A DNA stretch of 64,000 nucleotides, from positions 1 to 64,000 of the forward strand of contig JAYRKL010000006.1 in assembly GCA_041905795.1 (NCBI GenBank), in the 5' to 3' direction. Shown piece after piece: positions 1 through 8,411 of this stretch. The number at the start of each line of letters is the position of its first letter. The first letter of the stretch is position 1. The position numbers were made by a program, and so were the translations under genes. The notes beneath the pieces are model-generated. The model was not told where the DNA came from. It was given only the letters and a program-made list of their open reading frames with translations, and did no database searches. The stretch is from SHVO01 sp041905795 (GTDB lineage Bacteria; Pseudomonadota; Alphaproteobacteria; Rhodospirillales; Rhodospirillaceae).

Positions 1-815
1 TGCGCGAAACGCGAAATCGCCAGCTTGGTGATCAGGGAGCCGAAAACCGGGACGCGCAGCGCCAGGCAGGACATCATGTAGCGCATCGCCTCCGACGACT
101 TGTTGAGCGCGAAAATCGCCGCGCCGATGACAACCGGCGTCAGCAGGATCACCCACCAATAGGCGACGACGAAATCCGACGTGGCGATCAACGCCACCGT
201 GATCGGCGGCAGTTCGGCCTGGTTGCCCTTGAGGAACTCGACGATGCCGGGCACCACCACGCCCATCATGAACATCAGCATGGCGGTGATGATCACCAGC
301 ACCAGCGCCGGATAGCGCACCGCCTTGACGATGCGCTGGCGGATGGCGTCTTCCCACTTGGTATGCTTGGTCAGATGCTGGAAGGCCTCGGTCAGCTTGC
401 CGCTTTCCTCGCCGACCGCGATCAGCGCCGAATAGAGGTCGCCGAAGATCTTGGGGTGCTTCTCGAACGCCTGCGACAACGGCGTCCCGCCGGAGACGTC
501 GTTGAGCAGGGTCGTGGTCATGTCGCGCACGCGCGGAACGTCGGTGGAATCCCGCACGTCGGTCAGCGAATCGAGCAGCGGGACGCCCGCCGCCTGCAAC
601 TGTTCGAGGTGGACGAAGAACTGGATTTTTTCCCGCGCGCTGATGCCCCGCACCATGGCGCTCGCGACCGCGTTCGACTTCGTGACCTTGCTGTCCACCA
701 GCATCAGGTCGAGCTGCTGAAGCTGCTGGTGCAGGTCGGTCTCGTTGTTCGCGTTCAGCTTGCCGCGGACCTGGCGGCCGGCCGAATTGATGGCGCGGTA
801 AGCGTATTGGGGCAT
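1..815 (-). CDS. mshG: MshG/GspF-type inner-membrane platform protein (partial, C-terminus off window)
   Basis: The frame starts at the ATG at 813-815 (MPQYAYRAINSAGRQVRGKL) and stays open to the window edge, so the C-terminus is missing. The N-terminal 'Y.Y.A.....G....G.L.A' pattern, the cytoplasmic helical domain and a first membrane segment (about residues 170-200, rich in V, I, L, M) are typical of GspF/PilC/MshG platform proteins, which sit in the inner membrane and couple the assembly ATPase to pilin insertion. It lies 6 bases downstream of the MshE ATPase gene and is surely cotranscribed with it. Family membership is seen from the sequence. Choosing MshG over GspF rests on the neighbouring MshE, MshL and MshM-like genes. 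Confidence 0.85.
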   Translation of the reverse strand, partial: MPQYAYRAINSAGRQVRGKLNANNETDLHQQLQQLDLMLVDSKVTKSNAVASAMVRGISAREKIQFFVHLEQLQAAGVPLLDSLTDVRDSTDVPRVRDMTTTLLNDVSGGTPLSQAFEKHPKIFGDLYSALIAVGEESGKLTEAFQHLTKHTKWEDAIRQRIVKAVRYPALVLVIITAMLMFMMGVVVPGIVEFLKGNQAELPPITVALIATSDFVVAYWWVILLTPVVIGAAIFALNKSSEAMRYMMSCLALRVPVFGSLITKLAISRFA

Positions 816-821
816 GGGCGA

Positions 822-2717
822 TCAGAACCGGTCGGTGAAGTCGACGATCTTCATCGCCGCTTCCAGGCTGGTCTTGCCTTCCAGCACCTTGGTCACGGCG
901 TCCTCGATCATCGGCACGAAGCCGGTCTTTTCGGCGGCCTTCTTGATCTGGCTGAGCGGCGCCTCGTTCAGCACCAGTTCGTCGACCTCGTCGTTGAACG
1001 GCAGGATCTCCGAGGCGGCGATGCGGCCCTTGTAGCCGGTCTTGCGGCAATTGTCGCAGCCCTTGGGGTGCGCGATCATGGGCGGGTTGGCCGCATCGGC
1101 GCGCAGCAGCCTGCATTCCTCGGGTGTCGCCGGCTTCATCTCCTTGCAGTCGCACAGCTTGCGCACCAGGCGTTGGGCGATGATGCCGATGATGTTGCCG
1201 GTCATCAGGCTGGGTTTGAGGCCGAGGTCGATCAGGCGCGGGATGCAGCCGGCGGCGTCGTTGGTGTGCAGCGTGGTGTAGACTTGGTGGCCGGTCATGG
1301 CGGCGCGCAGGGCCATGGTGGCGGTGCCGGAATCGCGCACTTCGCCCACCAGGATCACGTCGGGATCCTGGCGCATGAGGGTGCGGATGCCCTCAGAGAA
1401 GGACAGCGAGCTGCCTTCGCGCACCTGGGCCTGGCGGATGAGCGACAGCTCGTATTCCACCGGATCCTCGAGGGTCATGATGTTGGTATCGAGCGAGTTG
1501 ATATAGGCCATCATCGCATAGAGCGTGGTGGTCTTGCCCGAGCCGGTCGGGCCGGTGACGATGATCACGCCTTCGGGCTTGGCGACCATGCGCTTGATCA
1601 GGCCGAAGTTGTGGGGCGTGTACCCCAGCTTGTCGATGGTCACCAGCGCCTGGGATTTATCGAGGATGCGCAGCACCACGTTCTCGCCGTGGATGGTCGG
1701 CAGCGACGAGGCGCGGAAGTCGACCTTGCGGTTGCCGATTTCCAGGGTGAAGCGGCCGTCCTGCGGATTCAGGCGGTCGGCGATGTTCATGCCGCCCATG
1801 AGCTTGATACGGTGGCAGGCGGCCGCCCAGTGGCGCTTGTGCAGGGTGCGGATCTGGGTCATTTCGCCGTCGATGCGGTAGCGCAGGCGCAGGAAGTTGC
1901 CCTCGGGCTCGAAGTGCACGTCGGACGCGCCGCTCTTGATCGAATCCAGCAGCAGCGCGTTCACCAGCCGCACCAGCGGATGCAGGTAGCCGCCCTCGGT
2001 CTGTTCGACGTACTGGGTTTCCTCGTCCTCGCCGGCTTCGAGGGATTCGAGTTCCTTGAGGATGCCTTCGATCGAAAGCTCGTGGCCGTAATACTGGTCG
2101 ATGGCCTTCTGGACGTCGGTCTCCGAGCACACCAGCGGCTTGACGGTGGTGCCGGCAGGGAAGAACCGCTTGACCTTGTCGATGGCGAGGACGTCGTAGA
2201 TGTCGGCCATGGCCAGGCGCAGCGTCTTGCCGTCGAACGACACCGGAAACACGCGGTAACGCTGCGCGGCTTCCTTCGGCAGCAGCGCCAGGGCCTCGGC
2301 CTCGACCACCGTCGAACCGGGAACGAAGCGCTGGAAGCCGGAGCTTTCCGCCAGCACCGCCGACAGGGCCTGCTCGGTGATGAAGCCGAGTTCGACCAGC
2401 AGTTCGCCCAGAAGTTTGTTGGACTTGGACTTTTCCTGGAACGCGACCTCGAGCTGGTCCTTGGAGATCAGCCCGCGGGCGACCAGGAGGTCGCCGATGC
2501 GCGCGGTCGTCGGCTTGGTCGCTTCGGCGAGAACCGCCGACAGGGCCTGTTCGGTGATGAAACCGAGGTCAATGATGACCTCGCCGAGCAGCTTGTTCGA
2601 TTTGGCCTTCTCCTGGAAAGCGGCTTCGAGCTGGTCCTTGGTGATCAGCCCGCGTTCGACCAGGAGGTCGCCGATGCGCACCTGTGGCGCCGCCGCCCCG
2701 GCTTTGTCGCCGTCCAT
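822..2717 (-). CDS. mshE: MshE/GspE-type assembly ATPase with two N-terminal MshEN domains
   Basis: This 631-residue cytoplasmic ATPase should power pilus or pseudopilus assembly. The N-terminus has two almost identical MshEN modules (residues 14-65 and 73-124, each beginning RIGDLLV), followed by the T2SSE N2 region and the hexameric ATPase. I see the Walker A GPTGSGKTTTL near residue 387, the Asp box LEDPVEY, the Walker B DPDVILVGEVRD, and the zinc-binding Cys pairs CDC and CDNC near the C-terminus. MshEN domains of Vibrio MshE bind cyclic di-GMP; that binding is known for the family and inferred here. The closeness of the two copies suggests a recent tandem duplication. It is followed directly by the MshG gene. 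Confidence 0.93.
   Translation of the reverse strand: MDGDKAGAAAPQVRIGDLLVERGLITKDQLEAAFQEKAKSNKLLGEVIIDLGFITEQALSAVLAEATKPTTARIGDLLVARGLISKDQLEVAFQEKSKSNKLLGELLVELGFITEQALSAVLAESSGFQRFVPGSTVVEAEALALLPKEAAQRYRVFPVSFDGKTLRLAMADIYDVLAIDKVKRFFPAGTTVKPLVCSETDVQKAIDQYYGHELSIEGILKELESLEAGEDEETQYVEQTEGGYLHPLVRLVNALLLDSIKSGASDVHFEPEGNFLRLRYRIDGEMTQIRTLHKRHWAAACHRIKLMGGMNIADRLNPQDGRFTLEIGNRKVDFRASSLPTIHGENVVLRILDKSQALVTIDKLGYTPHNFGLIKRMVAKPEGVIIVTGPTGSGKTTTLYAMMAYINSLDTNIMTLEDPVEYELSLIRQAQVREGSSLSFSEGIRTLMRQDPDVILVGEVRDSGTATMALRAAMTGHQVYTTLHTNDAAGCIPRLIDLGLKPSLMTGNIIGIIAQRLVRKLCDCKEMKPATPEECRLLRADAANPPMIAHPKGCDNCRKTGYKGRIAASEILPFNDEVDELVLNEAPLSQIKKAAEKTGFVPMIEDAVTKVLEGKTSLEAAMKIVDFTDRF
2346..2678 (-). 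repeat. Tandem duplication of MshEN module within mshE (177-bp period)
   Basis: Residues 14-65 and 73-124 of the ATPase match at most positions, including RIGDLLV, KDQLE, AFQEK, KSNKLLGE and the 12-residue block LGFITEQALSAV. They are offset by 59 residues, so the DNA period is 177 bases. Confidence 0.85.
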
Positions 2718-2788
2718 GCCGTCCCCCGTGGAAACCCCTGTTTTAAGGGCAAAATTCTACACCAGCGCGGGCCGGCAAAGCGAGGCTT

Positions 2789-3457
2789 TCAGGGCAGATA
2801 TGGCAGGCAAATAATGTAGGTTTTGGCCGGGTCGTAGGGCGCGGAATCGGGCTCCGTAAAGTGGTTGTGGGCCTCCGCCGGGTCCCACCGCGAGGTGCCG
2901 CGCAGGCGGCCGGTGGCGACATTGCCGTCGTCCATCTTGCGGTCGATCGCCGCGGCGGCGTCCCCCGGGATTTTGGTCAGGCACAGCACCTGGTTGAGGC
3001 CGAACTCGTCCGCGGCGAAGCCGAACACGCCGCCGTACATATGTTCCGGCTGGGCCGACTGGCCGACGAGCGCGGCGTCACCCTCGACATACTGGCGCCG
3101 CCGCAGATCCTGCCAGGCCAGGTATTGCTCCCCCAGCGGGTTGACGGGATCGTCGAGATCGCCGTCGATCTTGCCGTCGCCGGCGAAGCTGACCGGCTGA
3201 CCGCCGACCATGACAAGCGACGGCTGGCGCCCATCGCCCGGCGCGCGCGCGTCATCGCCCGGAAGCGCGGCGCGGTCGGAGACGTATTGCATGACCGCCG
3301 ACTGATAGCCCTCGATCTGATGGGCCAGCACAAAGGCGCGCATGGCCAGGATCGCCGACGCGCCCTTGAGGGTCATGACAAAGATCATCCCCAGGACCAT
3401 CAGGGCGATGGTGAGTTCCATGCCGCTGAACCCGCGGCTGACGGCCGAAGATTTCAT
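2789..3457 (-). CDS. Pilin-like protein with prepilin N-methylation motif
   Basis: The ATG at 3455-3457 is preferred over an upstream ATG at 3523 because it has GGGGGAT just before it and puts the prepilin motif at the right place: MKSSAVSRG, cleavage after Gly9, then FSGMELTIALMVLG with Glu at mature position 5, and a hydrophobic helix. The 222-residue protein is longer than most minor pilins. Its body contains an Asp-rich stretch and two Cys residues (VLCLTK and the C-terminal IICLPYLP) that could form a disulfide. It lies between the second pilin gene and the assembly ATPase and should be processed by the peptidase encoded at 8412-9197. Whether it is a major or a minor subunit cannot be told. 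Confidence 0.82.
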   Translation of the reverse strand: MKSSAVSRGFSGMELTIALMVLGMIFVMTLKGASAILAMRAFVLAHQIEGYQSAVMQYVSDRAALPGDDARAPGDGRQPSLVMVGGQPVSFAGDGKIDGDLDDPVNPLGEQYLAWQDLRRRQYVEGDAALVGQSAQPEHMYGGVFGFAADEFGLNQVLCLTKIPGDAAAAIDRKMDDGNVATGRLRGTSRWDPAEAHNHFTEPDSAPYDPAKTYIICLPYLP

Positions 3458-3520
3458 ATCCCCCGTCCCAGAAAGCCGCTCCGGCACCAGAGTCAGCCGG
3501 CAATCCCTTTGCCTAAAACA

Positions 3521-3553
3521 CATGTGGCGCGGACTTCAAGTCCGCGCCACATG
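3521..3553 (-). terminator. Perfect 16-bp hairpin followed by a short T run, between two pilin genes
   Basis: Arms 3521-3536 and 3538-3553 are exact reverse complements with a single-base centre. Read on the minus strand, the hairpin follows the stop of the pilin gene 3578-4348 and is followed by TGTTTTAGG. It could be a partial terminator or an mRNA-stabilising hairpin lowering expression of the downstream pilin, ATPase and platform genes relative to the first pilin. Confidence 0.6.
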
Positions 3554-3577
3554 GCAATCCAGATATCTGGAGTGGTC

Positions 3578-4348
3578 CTATTCGAGCAGGAACGTGACAA
3601 GGCACTCGGGGCTGGTGAGCGTGGCATAAGCCTCGTTGCCGCCAGCGCCACAGTTACCGGTGCCATTGATGGAACGGATATTGCCGGAGTTCGGCAGCCC
3701 GTCGTCGTACTTATTGTCCAGTTGGAAGGTTCGGACCGGGGAAATCGCCGAGTTGCCGGAGGCAAGGTTACCGTTGGCGATCCAGCGATGCAGAATCAGC
3801 CAGTGGCCTTCCTTGGAAGTGCCGGAGGTGCTGCTGGATCCCTCATCCGTGCCGTAGGTCACCGAGAGGCCGGACTGCGGGAAGGCCGCCGCGGGAAGCG
3901 GCGAAGGAGCAGAGCCCAGGCCCGAGAAGGATCCGGGGTTGGTGCCGGACGGGATGACGCTGCCGCCGCCGATAGCATTGGCGGCCAGCAAATGGTTCCA
4001 GAACTGCACGGTCTCGCCATTGCCGGTCGCGTTAGCCAACGTGACGAGAGCAGCCCGGTTCGCCCGCGCCGTGCCGACCTGACCATTGTCATTGCCGTCG
4101 GCTAGCAAAGTGCTGATCGCCACGCTGGCGCGGCTGTAATCGCCGGGATAGCCCTTGAAGCGATCGATGAAGGTGGTGACACCGGACTTGATCTGGTCGA
4201 TCTGGTTGATGGCGTTCTTCTGGCGGGCGCTCTCGATGAGTTCCTGGCCCTTCAAGATACCGCCGACGATCAGGCCGATGATCACCAGCACGATCGACAT
4301 TTCAATCAGCGTGAAGCCACGCTGGTTCGCGGTCGTAAACTTCCCCAT
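3578..4348 (-). CDS. Type IV pilin-like protein (prepilin motif GFTLIEMS, C-terminal disulfide loop)
   Basis: The ATG at 4346-4348 is chosen because GGGGGATTCC precedes it and the leader is then 11 residues: MGKFTTANQRG, cleaved before FTLIEMSIVLVIIGLIVGG, with Glu at mature position 5. The mature protein has the N-terminal hydrophobic helix that packs in the pilus core, then a Gly/Asn/Ser-rich globular region. Two Cys near the C-terminus (GNCG and PECL) can close a pilin D-region. At 256 residues it is somewhat long. Being first after a 200-base gap, and followed by a hairpin, it is the best candidate for the most highly expressed subunit of the locus. Confidence 0.85.
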   Translation of the reverse strand: MGKFTTANQRGFTLIEMSIVLVIIGLIVGGILKGQELIESARQKNAINQIDQIKSGVTTFIDRFKGYPGDYSRASVAISTLLADGNDNGQVGTARANRAALVTLANATGNGETVQFWNHLLAANAIGGGSVIPSGTNPGSFSGLGSAPSPLPAAAFPQSGLSVTYGTDEGSSSTSGTSKEGHWLILHRWIANGNLASGNSAISPVRTFQLDNKYDDGLPNSGNIRSINGTGNCGAGGNEAYATLTSPECLVTFLLE

Positions 4349-4561
4349 GGAATCCCCCAAAACGGTCGCGTTCACTTTCGATCACCGCGGGCCATTCGGG
4401 CACGCGTACTTAATGTATTGGCTATCATAAGTTCGGGGGTTTTGGCTAGCGTAAACATGGCCGCGGCCGGGGTTTGATTATCTCGAGATATCAGTGTCTT
4501 GCAGAAAGCGCCGAAGACCCTGGCGGAGCCCGGCGGCGCAACTTCTGAGTGCTTTTCAGCC
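4349..4561 (-). promoter_or_regulatory. Intergenic region likely carrying the pilin promoter
   Basis: This is the largest gap between genes of the pilus locus on this side. It is less GC-rich than its neighbours around 4410-4500 and holds no convincing ORF. A promoter for the pilin genes is inferred from position; I could not settle on -35/-10 boxes. Confidence 0.35.
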
Positions 4562-5242
4562 CTAGCGGGTTAACCGGTGGAGGATGTCGTTAACCAGAAA
4601 TTTTTCCTGGGGGGTCAGCGACTCGGCCCAGGCCGCCGCCAGCCCCTCCAATTCCGTCCGCGCCTCGGGCAGCCGCCCGAGCTTTTCCAGGAAAAGCACC
4701 GGCATCAGGCGGATCACCACCGGCAGGTCGGGGATATCCAGCGCCACGAGGCGGCGCGACAGCGCCAGGGCGTAATCGAGGTCATGCAGGTGCACCTCGG
4801 CCATGATCGCGGCCTGCACCAGCCAGTAAAGCTTTTCCCGCGGCATGCGCAGGGCGTCGCGTTCGATGAAGCCAATCATGGTGCGGACGTCGTCGCTGCG
4901 CGGCGTCATGGCGAAATAATGCGCCGCCAGTTGCAGGTGGCCTTGCGCCTGCGGGTCGAGGGATTGCAGCGCCTCGAGCCACGACAGGACATAGGCATAA
5001 TTGTAGTCGCGCATAGGTGTTGAACGTCCGCCGGTGTCGCCGGCGTTTTGCAAATCCAGCAGCCAGGCGCGGTAGAGGAACTGATCGTCGCCGAGGGACA
5101 GCGCCTTGCGCGTGCGCGCGTCCGGCGCCGGATCGATGATGGAAAGATCGGGACGCAGAAGCCGGCCTTGCCAGGCGACGGCGCCGTGTACCGCCGCAAC
5201 CGCCGTCAGCAGAAGCCCCAAAGTCCCATGGGCGGCGCGCAT
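4562..5242 (-). CDS. Uncharacterised helical (TPR-like) protein of the pilus locus
   Basis: I do not recognise this 226-residue protein. It begins with a membrane anchor or signal-like segment (MRAAHGTLGLLLTAVAAVHG), and the rest looks all-helical with TPR-like spacing of Ala, Leu and Tyr: repeated helices such as YAYVLSWLEALQSLDP, QLAAHYFAMTP and YALALSRRLVAL. It starts 3 bases after the stop of the membrane protein gene at 5246-5998, so the two are almost certainly cotranslated. A role as a periplasmic partner of that membrane protein is inferred only from this pairing. Confidence 0.6.
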   Translation of the reverse strand: MRAAHGTLGLLLTAVAAVHGAVAWQGRLLRPDLSIIDPAPDARTRKALSLGDDQFLYRAWLLDLQNAGDTGGRSTPMRDYNYAYVLSWLEALQSLDPQAQGHLQLAAHYFAMTPRSDDVRTMIGFIERDALRMPREKLYWLVQAAIMAEVHLHDLDYALALSRRLVALDIPDLPVVIRLMPVLFLEKLGRLPEARTELEGLAAAWAESLTPQEKFLVNDILHRLTR

Positions 5243-5245
5243 GGC

Positions 5246-5998
5246 TCAGAATTGCTTCCGGCGCAAATCGAAGGCCGCGGCGCCCAGCACCAGCAGCAGG
5301 AACAGCGGCGCCTCGGCGCCCAGGAAGCGCCATTCCGCCGGCGCGTTGCCGTACACCACCCAACGCGTCTGGGCGAACAGGTCGAGGCGCGGGATGAACA
5401 GGAGGGCGGCATCCAGCGCCCGCGTCGCGACCTTGGTGAGGATCGATGCGTCTTCCACCGTGATGCGGATGCCGACGAAATATCCCATGAGCCGCGCCAG
5501 GGCGTAGAACCCCAGCGTGAACATCACCGTAGAAGTTGCGCGTTCCAGCATCAGCCCGGCGAACACCACCACCGCCATGACGATGGCGCATTCGGCCACC
5601 AGGCTCACCGCCCACACCAGCGCGCCGGTCGCGCCGCCGGCGAAAGCCACGATCACTGTCGCGAACATACCCGACATGAGCGCCGCCAGCACGCAGAGGC
5701 CCAGCCAGTACGACAGCACGAATTTGCCGCGCGAGATGGCGCGCGCCAGGATCGCCTCGACCTCGCGGCTCTCGAACAGGGCCTGGATATGGAAAGCCGC
5801 GAACACCGTGAGACCGAGCACCAGGATGAAGCGCCCGATGGCCGCCGCGAACGACAGGCTGAGCTGGAACTGCTCGGTGACGACCGTGCCGCCAAGGAAC
5901 AGCGACAACGCGGTGGATGCCGCCAGCAGGATCGTCATGCCGGTCAGCAGCCGGTCACGCAGCGCCGTCAGTAGGATCAGGCGGATAACGGCCTTCAT
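5246..5998 (-). CDS. Multi-pass membrane protein resembling an ABC-2-type permease
   Basis: This 250-residue protein has about six hydrophobic segments (for example LLTGMTILLAASTALSLFL, FILVLGLTVFAAFHI, AALMSGMFATVIVAF, FLLLVLGAAAF). A cytoplasmic stretch after the second segment reads LFESREVEAILARAISRGKF, the kind of 'sR.ei..lLa.PisR..f..gK' motif seen in ABC-2 permeases. No ATP-binding gene is adjacent; the nearest ABC ATPase in the window is at 30276-31247. It lies 33 bases after the secretin gene within the pilus operon. The substrate is unknown, and a role in pilus anchoring or assembly is only a guess. Confidence 0.6.
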   Translation of the reverse strand: MKAVIRLILLTALRDRLLTGMTILLAASTALSLFLGGTVVTEQFQLSLSFAAAIGRFILVLGLTVFAAFHIQALFESREVEAILARAISRGKFVLSYWLGLCVLAALMSGMFATVIVAFAGGATGALVWAVSLVAECAIVMAVVVFAGLMLERATSTVMFTLGFYALARLMGYFVGIRITVEDASILTKVATRALDAALLFIPRLDLFAQTRWVVYGNAPAEWRFLGAEAPLFLLLVLGAAAFDLRRKQF

Positions 5999-6031
5999 GA
6001 CCGGACTTTAAAACCGCGACTGACGTGAACC

Positions 6032-8202
6032 TTATTCGAACACCACCGGGCGGGGATCGGGCGTGAACGTCTTATACAGCCGGATGTCCTCGTCGGTCAC
6101 CGTGCCGGGGGCGTTGGACAGCGAGGCGCGGATGAACACCACCAGCTCCGTGACTTTCGTCGTCTTGACGTTCTGCGACGCGAGTTGGCCCAGGAGCGGA
6201 ATGTCCATCAGGCCGGGGACGCCCTGGCGGGTGGTGTTGGCGGTTTCCTGCATCAGCCCGCCCATGACCACCGTCTGCCCGGATTCGAGGTTGACCAGGG
6301 AGTCCATTTCACGGACCTCGATGATCGGCACCTGCGAGGTAACAGTGGGAATATTGCTATTGTTCTGCTTGGCCACGGCGATGGTCACCGCCACGCCCGG
6401 GTCGTCGACGAAGCCGGTGATGCGGGTGATGGAGGGCCGCAGGCTGAGGGAAATCCGCTTGGTGACCGGGTCCACCGCCGGCTGCACGCTGACGATCAGG
6501 CCCACCGGCACGGTCTTGATCTGGCTGGTGACTTGGGTGCGCGCGGCGGTGGTGGCCGTGCTGTCGGTCACGTTCACCTGCAGCTGGAAGAACACCTGGT
6601 TCTGGGCGACCTTGAGCTGCGCCACCTGGTTGTTGAGCACCGACAGGCGCGGGTTGGAGAGCGTGCGCACGGCGCCGAACTGCTTCACCAGTTCGCCGGC
6701 CAGCGACAGGTCGTTGCGCGGCACCTGCACGCCGTTGACAAGCTGAGTCGGCCCGAGAATGGCGCCGGTCCAGGTACCGGTCAGGGTCGGCGCGATCAGT
6801 TCGGCGGGGATGCCGGCGCCGAAACTGGTGGAGAAATTGAGGTTCTGCCTGCCGCTGACGGGCCCGAGCACCGCGTTCCAATTGATGCCGGCGCGGAAAT
6901 TGTCGTTGAGGGTGATTTCCAGGACCTTGGCTTCGATCACGACCTGCTGGGTCAGCGCCTCGCGCACATCGCGCAGGTAGCGTTCCACCGCCTTCTGCTG
7001 GCGCTGGTTGGCGAACACCGTGACGATGCCGGCGTCCGGGTTGAGGCTATACCGGCTTTGCTGCGCCGCCGCCGCCCCTGCGTTACCGCCGCCCCCGGCC
7101 GCCGCGAGCTGCGGCGCGGCGGGATCAGCCTGTTTGGCATCCTGGGCGACATTGGCGTCGACCTGGGCCTGGAGACCGCCCAGCGCCGCCGCCTGTCCCA
7201 GGAGTCCGCCGGCGCCTCCCGCGCCGCCCCCCGCACCGCCGGCTGCCGCGGCGGGCTTCGCTCCCGGAGCGGGCGTTGCCGGCGCGGCGGCCGCCCCCCC
7301 CCCCCCCCGCGGGCGCCCGGGGGGGGCTCCCCCCCGGGGGGGGGGGGGGGGGGGGGGGCGCCGGCCGCCGCCGGAGCCTTGGCGACCTCGGGCACATAGG
7401 TCCCGCCGGCCGCGGAGCCGCCGTTGCCGCGGCGCGACTGAACGGAGGTGAGGATCTGATTGATGTTGCCGCCGATGGCGCCCCAGAAATTGGAGGTGGT
7501 CGTGGAGTTGACGTCGGTCGACGATTTGTTGTTGCCGCCGCCGCCGCCGCCGCCGCCGATCGCCTGGGACGTGGACGCGGCGTCGGTCGACGACGACGCG
7601 CTCGACGTCGCCGAGCGGGAGACGTTCAGGATATCCATGCGGTATTGCTCAAGGTAGGGGTCGTCGAGTTCCATCTTGAGCGTGTTGCGCTCGTACTTGT
7701 AGCGCAGCTCCGCCAGGTCGGAGATTCGCCCAACCACCTCCAGGAAAGGCCGGTCGGTGGCGGTCATGATGACGCCGCCGGAAATGCGCGGATCCATTTC
7801 CAGATCCACCTGCGCCTTGCGCGCCAGCTCGATCAGGATGTCGCGTACCGGCGTGGACTCGGTGACCGCCAGCGATACACGGCGCGTGTCGGCCAGTTCC
7901 GGCGCGCCGGGCGCCGCCAGGACGGACTGGAACCCAGGGATCGGCGGCTCCTCGCCGCGCGCCTGCGGCGCCGGAGCATGGCGGCCTTCGAGGCCTTCGT
8001 ATTGCTGCTTGCTGACCCCGGCGTTGGTGTCGAAATCGACGTATTCCTTGACCTGGGCGCAGGACGTCAACGCGGTGCAGAACAGGAGCGCCGCCGCCGC
8101 CTGCCTGAGGGGCGCCGTCCTCACGGGCCGGGGGCTCGCACTTGTTGCGCGCGGGGAAGCCGCGCCGAGACCCAGCGGGCGTGCGAGCCGATCCATTTTC
8201 AT
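6032..8202 (-). CDS. mshL: MshL/GspD-type secretin lipoprotein, reading frame broken at G/C homopolymers
   Basis: This outer-membrane secretin is covered by two frames. The first (from ATG 8202, preceded by GGGGGTTTC) gives a signal with lipobox LTSC, then an STN-type domain (VTESTPVRDILIELARKAQV), then a Gly-rich linker. It then becomes nonsense after the homopolymers at 7294-7358. The second frame is open from those tracts to 6032. It reads through an Ala/Gly linker into NPDAGIVTVFANQRQQ and the full secretin domain, with motifs VPIIEVREMDSLVNLESGQ and VVMGGLMQE typical of MshL. The sequence as given is one base short (or two in excess) modulo three. I judge an assembly or sequencing error in the tracts more likely than a true pseudogene, because both halves are otherwise intact. 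Confidence 0.85.
7294..7358. repeat. Extreme homopolymer cluster (C15, G8, C7, G23) inside the secretin linker
   Basis: Runs seen directly: C at 7294-7308, G at 7319-7326, C at 7329-7335 and G at 7336-7358. In the gene they would encode a Pro/Gly linker. The frame of the secretin changes across this interval. Confidence 0.9.
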
Positions 8203-8411
8203 TGAAACCCCCGATACCTACGCCATCCGCCCGCGCGTCTTGCGCGGCGGACCGTTCTTGAACATCTCCGTGCCCCGGACCCAAGTCCCGGGTGCACCCC
8301 CAGCAGTTCGCCACAGGTACCATACCGCCGCCCGGCCAGCCATAGCGAGCATTGCCGGGGCGGGCCGCAAACACGCCACCGGGCTTGTGAAATTTCCTTT
8401 GCCTTTCAGTG

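Noticed and set aside
363..2819. Long plus-strand open frame (818 codons) opposite mshE
   Set aside because: It is antisense to a recognised ATPase with intact motifs; high GC leaves long empty frames. The protein is Arg/His/Gln-rich with no family sequence.
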